A DNA stretch of 64,000 bases, from contig NC_044577.1 in assembly GCF_901933205.1 (NCBI RefSeq), positions 2,057,321 to 2,121,320 on the forward strand. Reading direction: 5' to 3'. A program made the translations under genes and the position numbers. Numbering within the stretch: position 1 is the stretch's first letter; each line of letters starts with the position of its first letter. The DNA is from Camarhynchus parvulus. Taxonomy: Eukaryota > Chordata > Aves > Passeriformes > Thraupidae. Below the pieces are notes generated by a model. That model made no database searches. It had not been told where the DNA came from and worked only from the letters and a program-made list of their open reading frames with translations. This document shows positions 63,101 to 64,000 of the stretch, in pieces.

Positions 63101-64000
63101 GGGAATGCAGTTCATTTGGCTTGGCTGGGCTTCAGGAGCTGAGGCAGCTGCTCCCAGCTCTCCTGCCTCACCTGCCCCAGTGCTTTGGGTCAGGCCTTTG
63201 GCCTGTGGGCCCTGCAGCAGCAGGGTGGCCTTGCAGTGCCAGGGCGGTGTTGGCAGTGCAGCTGTCCGTGGCTTCCCTGCACAGCCTTGTGTTCACCACA
63301 GGCCAGAAGAATGTGCAGTCTGTCTAAAAACCTTGTGGAGCTGCTGGGTGATGCAGATGGATATGTTGTCAGCATGACTCTCTCTGTGCTCACAAATATA
63401 CTCGAGAACGAACACATCCTGATATCCAGCACCACTGCCCCGAAGCTGGCTGAGGCACTCCTGCCGCTCTTTGACTGTGTAAGGCTCTGTGCCCCCCGCT
63501 ATGGGCACTGGTTGCTGCCCAGAAGTTTTGTGGATTTTCAGGCCTTTGCCTAGATGGGCTTGGAGAAGTTGGTGCTGAGGTATTTTCCTTTTTTCCAGGA
63601 CGACATCCATATGCAGCTGCTCTCCCTAAATCTCTTCTTCAAGGTGATGGACTTGGTAGTGAACAAAGGAAAAAAACTCTGAAGAAGATTGTAAGCCAGA
63701 GCCTGCTGCCACTCTTCTTTCATTGCCACGATGGGAATGAGCGTGTGGCAAAGGTGAGGTTTTGAGTTACGCTAGTGCATCCCTGGAAAGGGGTCTCGGA
63801 TGTCTCCTGCTTGGCTTCTCCCAGGCTCCAGCCTTCTGCTCCTGGCCTTGGCACAGGGATGCAAGTCCTTTTCTTTGGGCTGCGGTAGCAGCTCCACATC
63901 TGTGCTCTTCTCCAGGCCTCTCGCGAAGTGCTGCTTCATGTGGTCGAGTTCCTGAGGAGGAGGAAGCTCAAGCAACTACTTGAGAGGGAGAAGATGTTGA
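60120..64000 (+). pseudogene. MROH gene F (exons 1-12, runs off the window), two frameshifts
   Basis: Plus-strand exons: 60120-60237, 60486-60550, 60665-61010, 61195-61343, 61601-61748, 61957-62141, 62224-62361, 62632-62746, 62917-63054, 63302-63478, 63599-63753 and 63916 onward. All borders are GT-AG and lengths agree with genes B and C. It starts MAGRFRGLFKVFRGKKKK. In exon 3 the frame changes near 60785, and exon 11 lacks one base near 63678 (155 nt against 156), in a run of A next to CTC. Both may be true lesions or sequencing errors in homopolymers. The rest of each exon is clean HEAT-like coding. Exons 13-15 would lie beyond the window. Confidence 0.82.

Overview
This is eukaryotic DNA, most likely a passerine bird. 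The genes are split into short GT-AG exons. They belong to the maestro HEAT-like repeat (MROH) family, which I recall from songbird gene sets as a large lineage-specific expansion. The rest is mostly endogenous retroviruses (ERVs) and solo LTRs. Two runs of exactly 500 N (105-604, 15908-16407) are placeholder gaps, so long-range order across them is not proven. A W-linked or other repeat-rich location is possible but cannot be shown from sequence.

Layout. 1-6170: flanking DNA with a two-exon MROH fragment (H, minus strand) whose intron holds an LTR-like insert and a G-rich minisatellite. 6171-15907: a nearly full-length betaretrovirus-like provirus (ERV1, plus) with a tRNA-Lys-type primer site, gag, a -1 frameshift signal, pro-pol and env, all damaged. 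16408-17106: a last MROH exon almost identical to 49672-50380. 18690-37080: a tandem array of minus-strand MROH genes: a 5' remnant (A), a complete gene (B, predicted 650 aa) and a near-complete gene (C, predicted 689 aa). Their intergenic blocks are paralogous. One solo LTR lies in an intergenic block and one in an intron of C. 37640-39057: a 5'-truncated ERV with its LTR. 39058-50070: plus-strand MROH pieces (D, G) interrupted by a second provirus of the ERV1 family (ERV2, minus), which keeps uninterrupted PR-RT-RH-IN and env frames but lacks its 5' end. 51360-58110: LTRs and two gammaretrovirus-like remnants (minus), with MROH fragment E between them. 58689-59023: a homopolymer tract, probably artefactual. 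59024-64000: the 5' region and first twelve exons of another plus-strand MROH gene (F), cut by the window end.

How it fits together. Minus-strand MROH copies lie to the left and plus-strand copies to the right, so the locus is a divergently oriented multicopy cluster that has duplicated, deleted internally and taken repeated ERV hits. Paralogue comparison gives internal 'empty sites' that define several LTR insertions with 6-bp target duplications. Shared features are a conserved GAAnnTTC element in every LTR of the dominant family, a conserved slippery site in both proviruses, and a tandemly repeated 5' module in front of each MROH gene. The biochemical role of these MROH proteins is unknown; HEAT-type helical repeats suggest protein-protein scaffolding.
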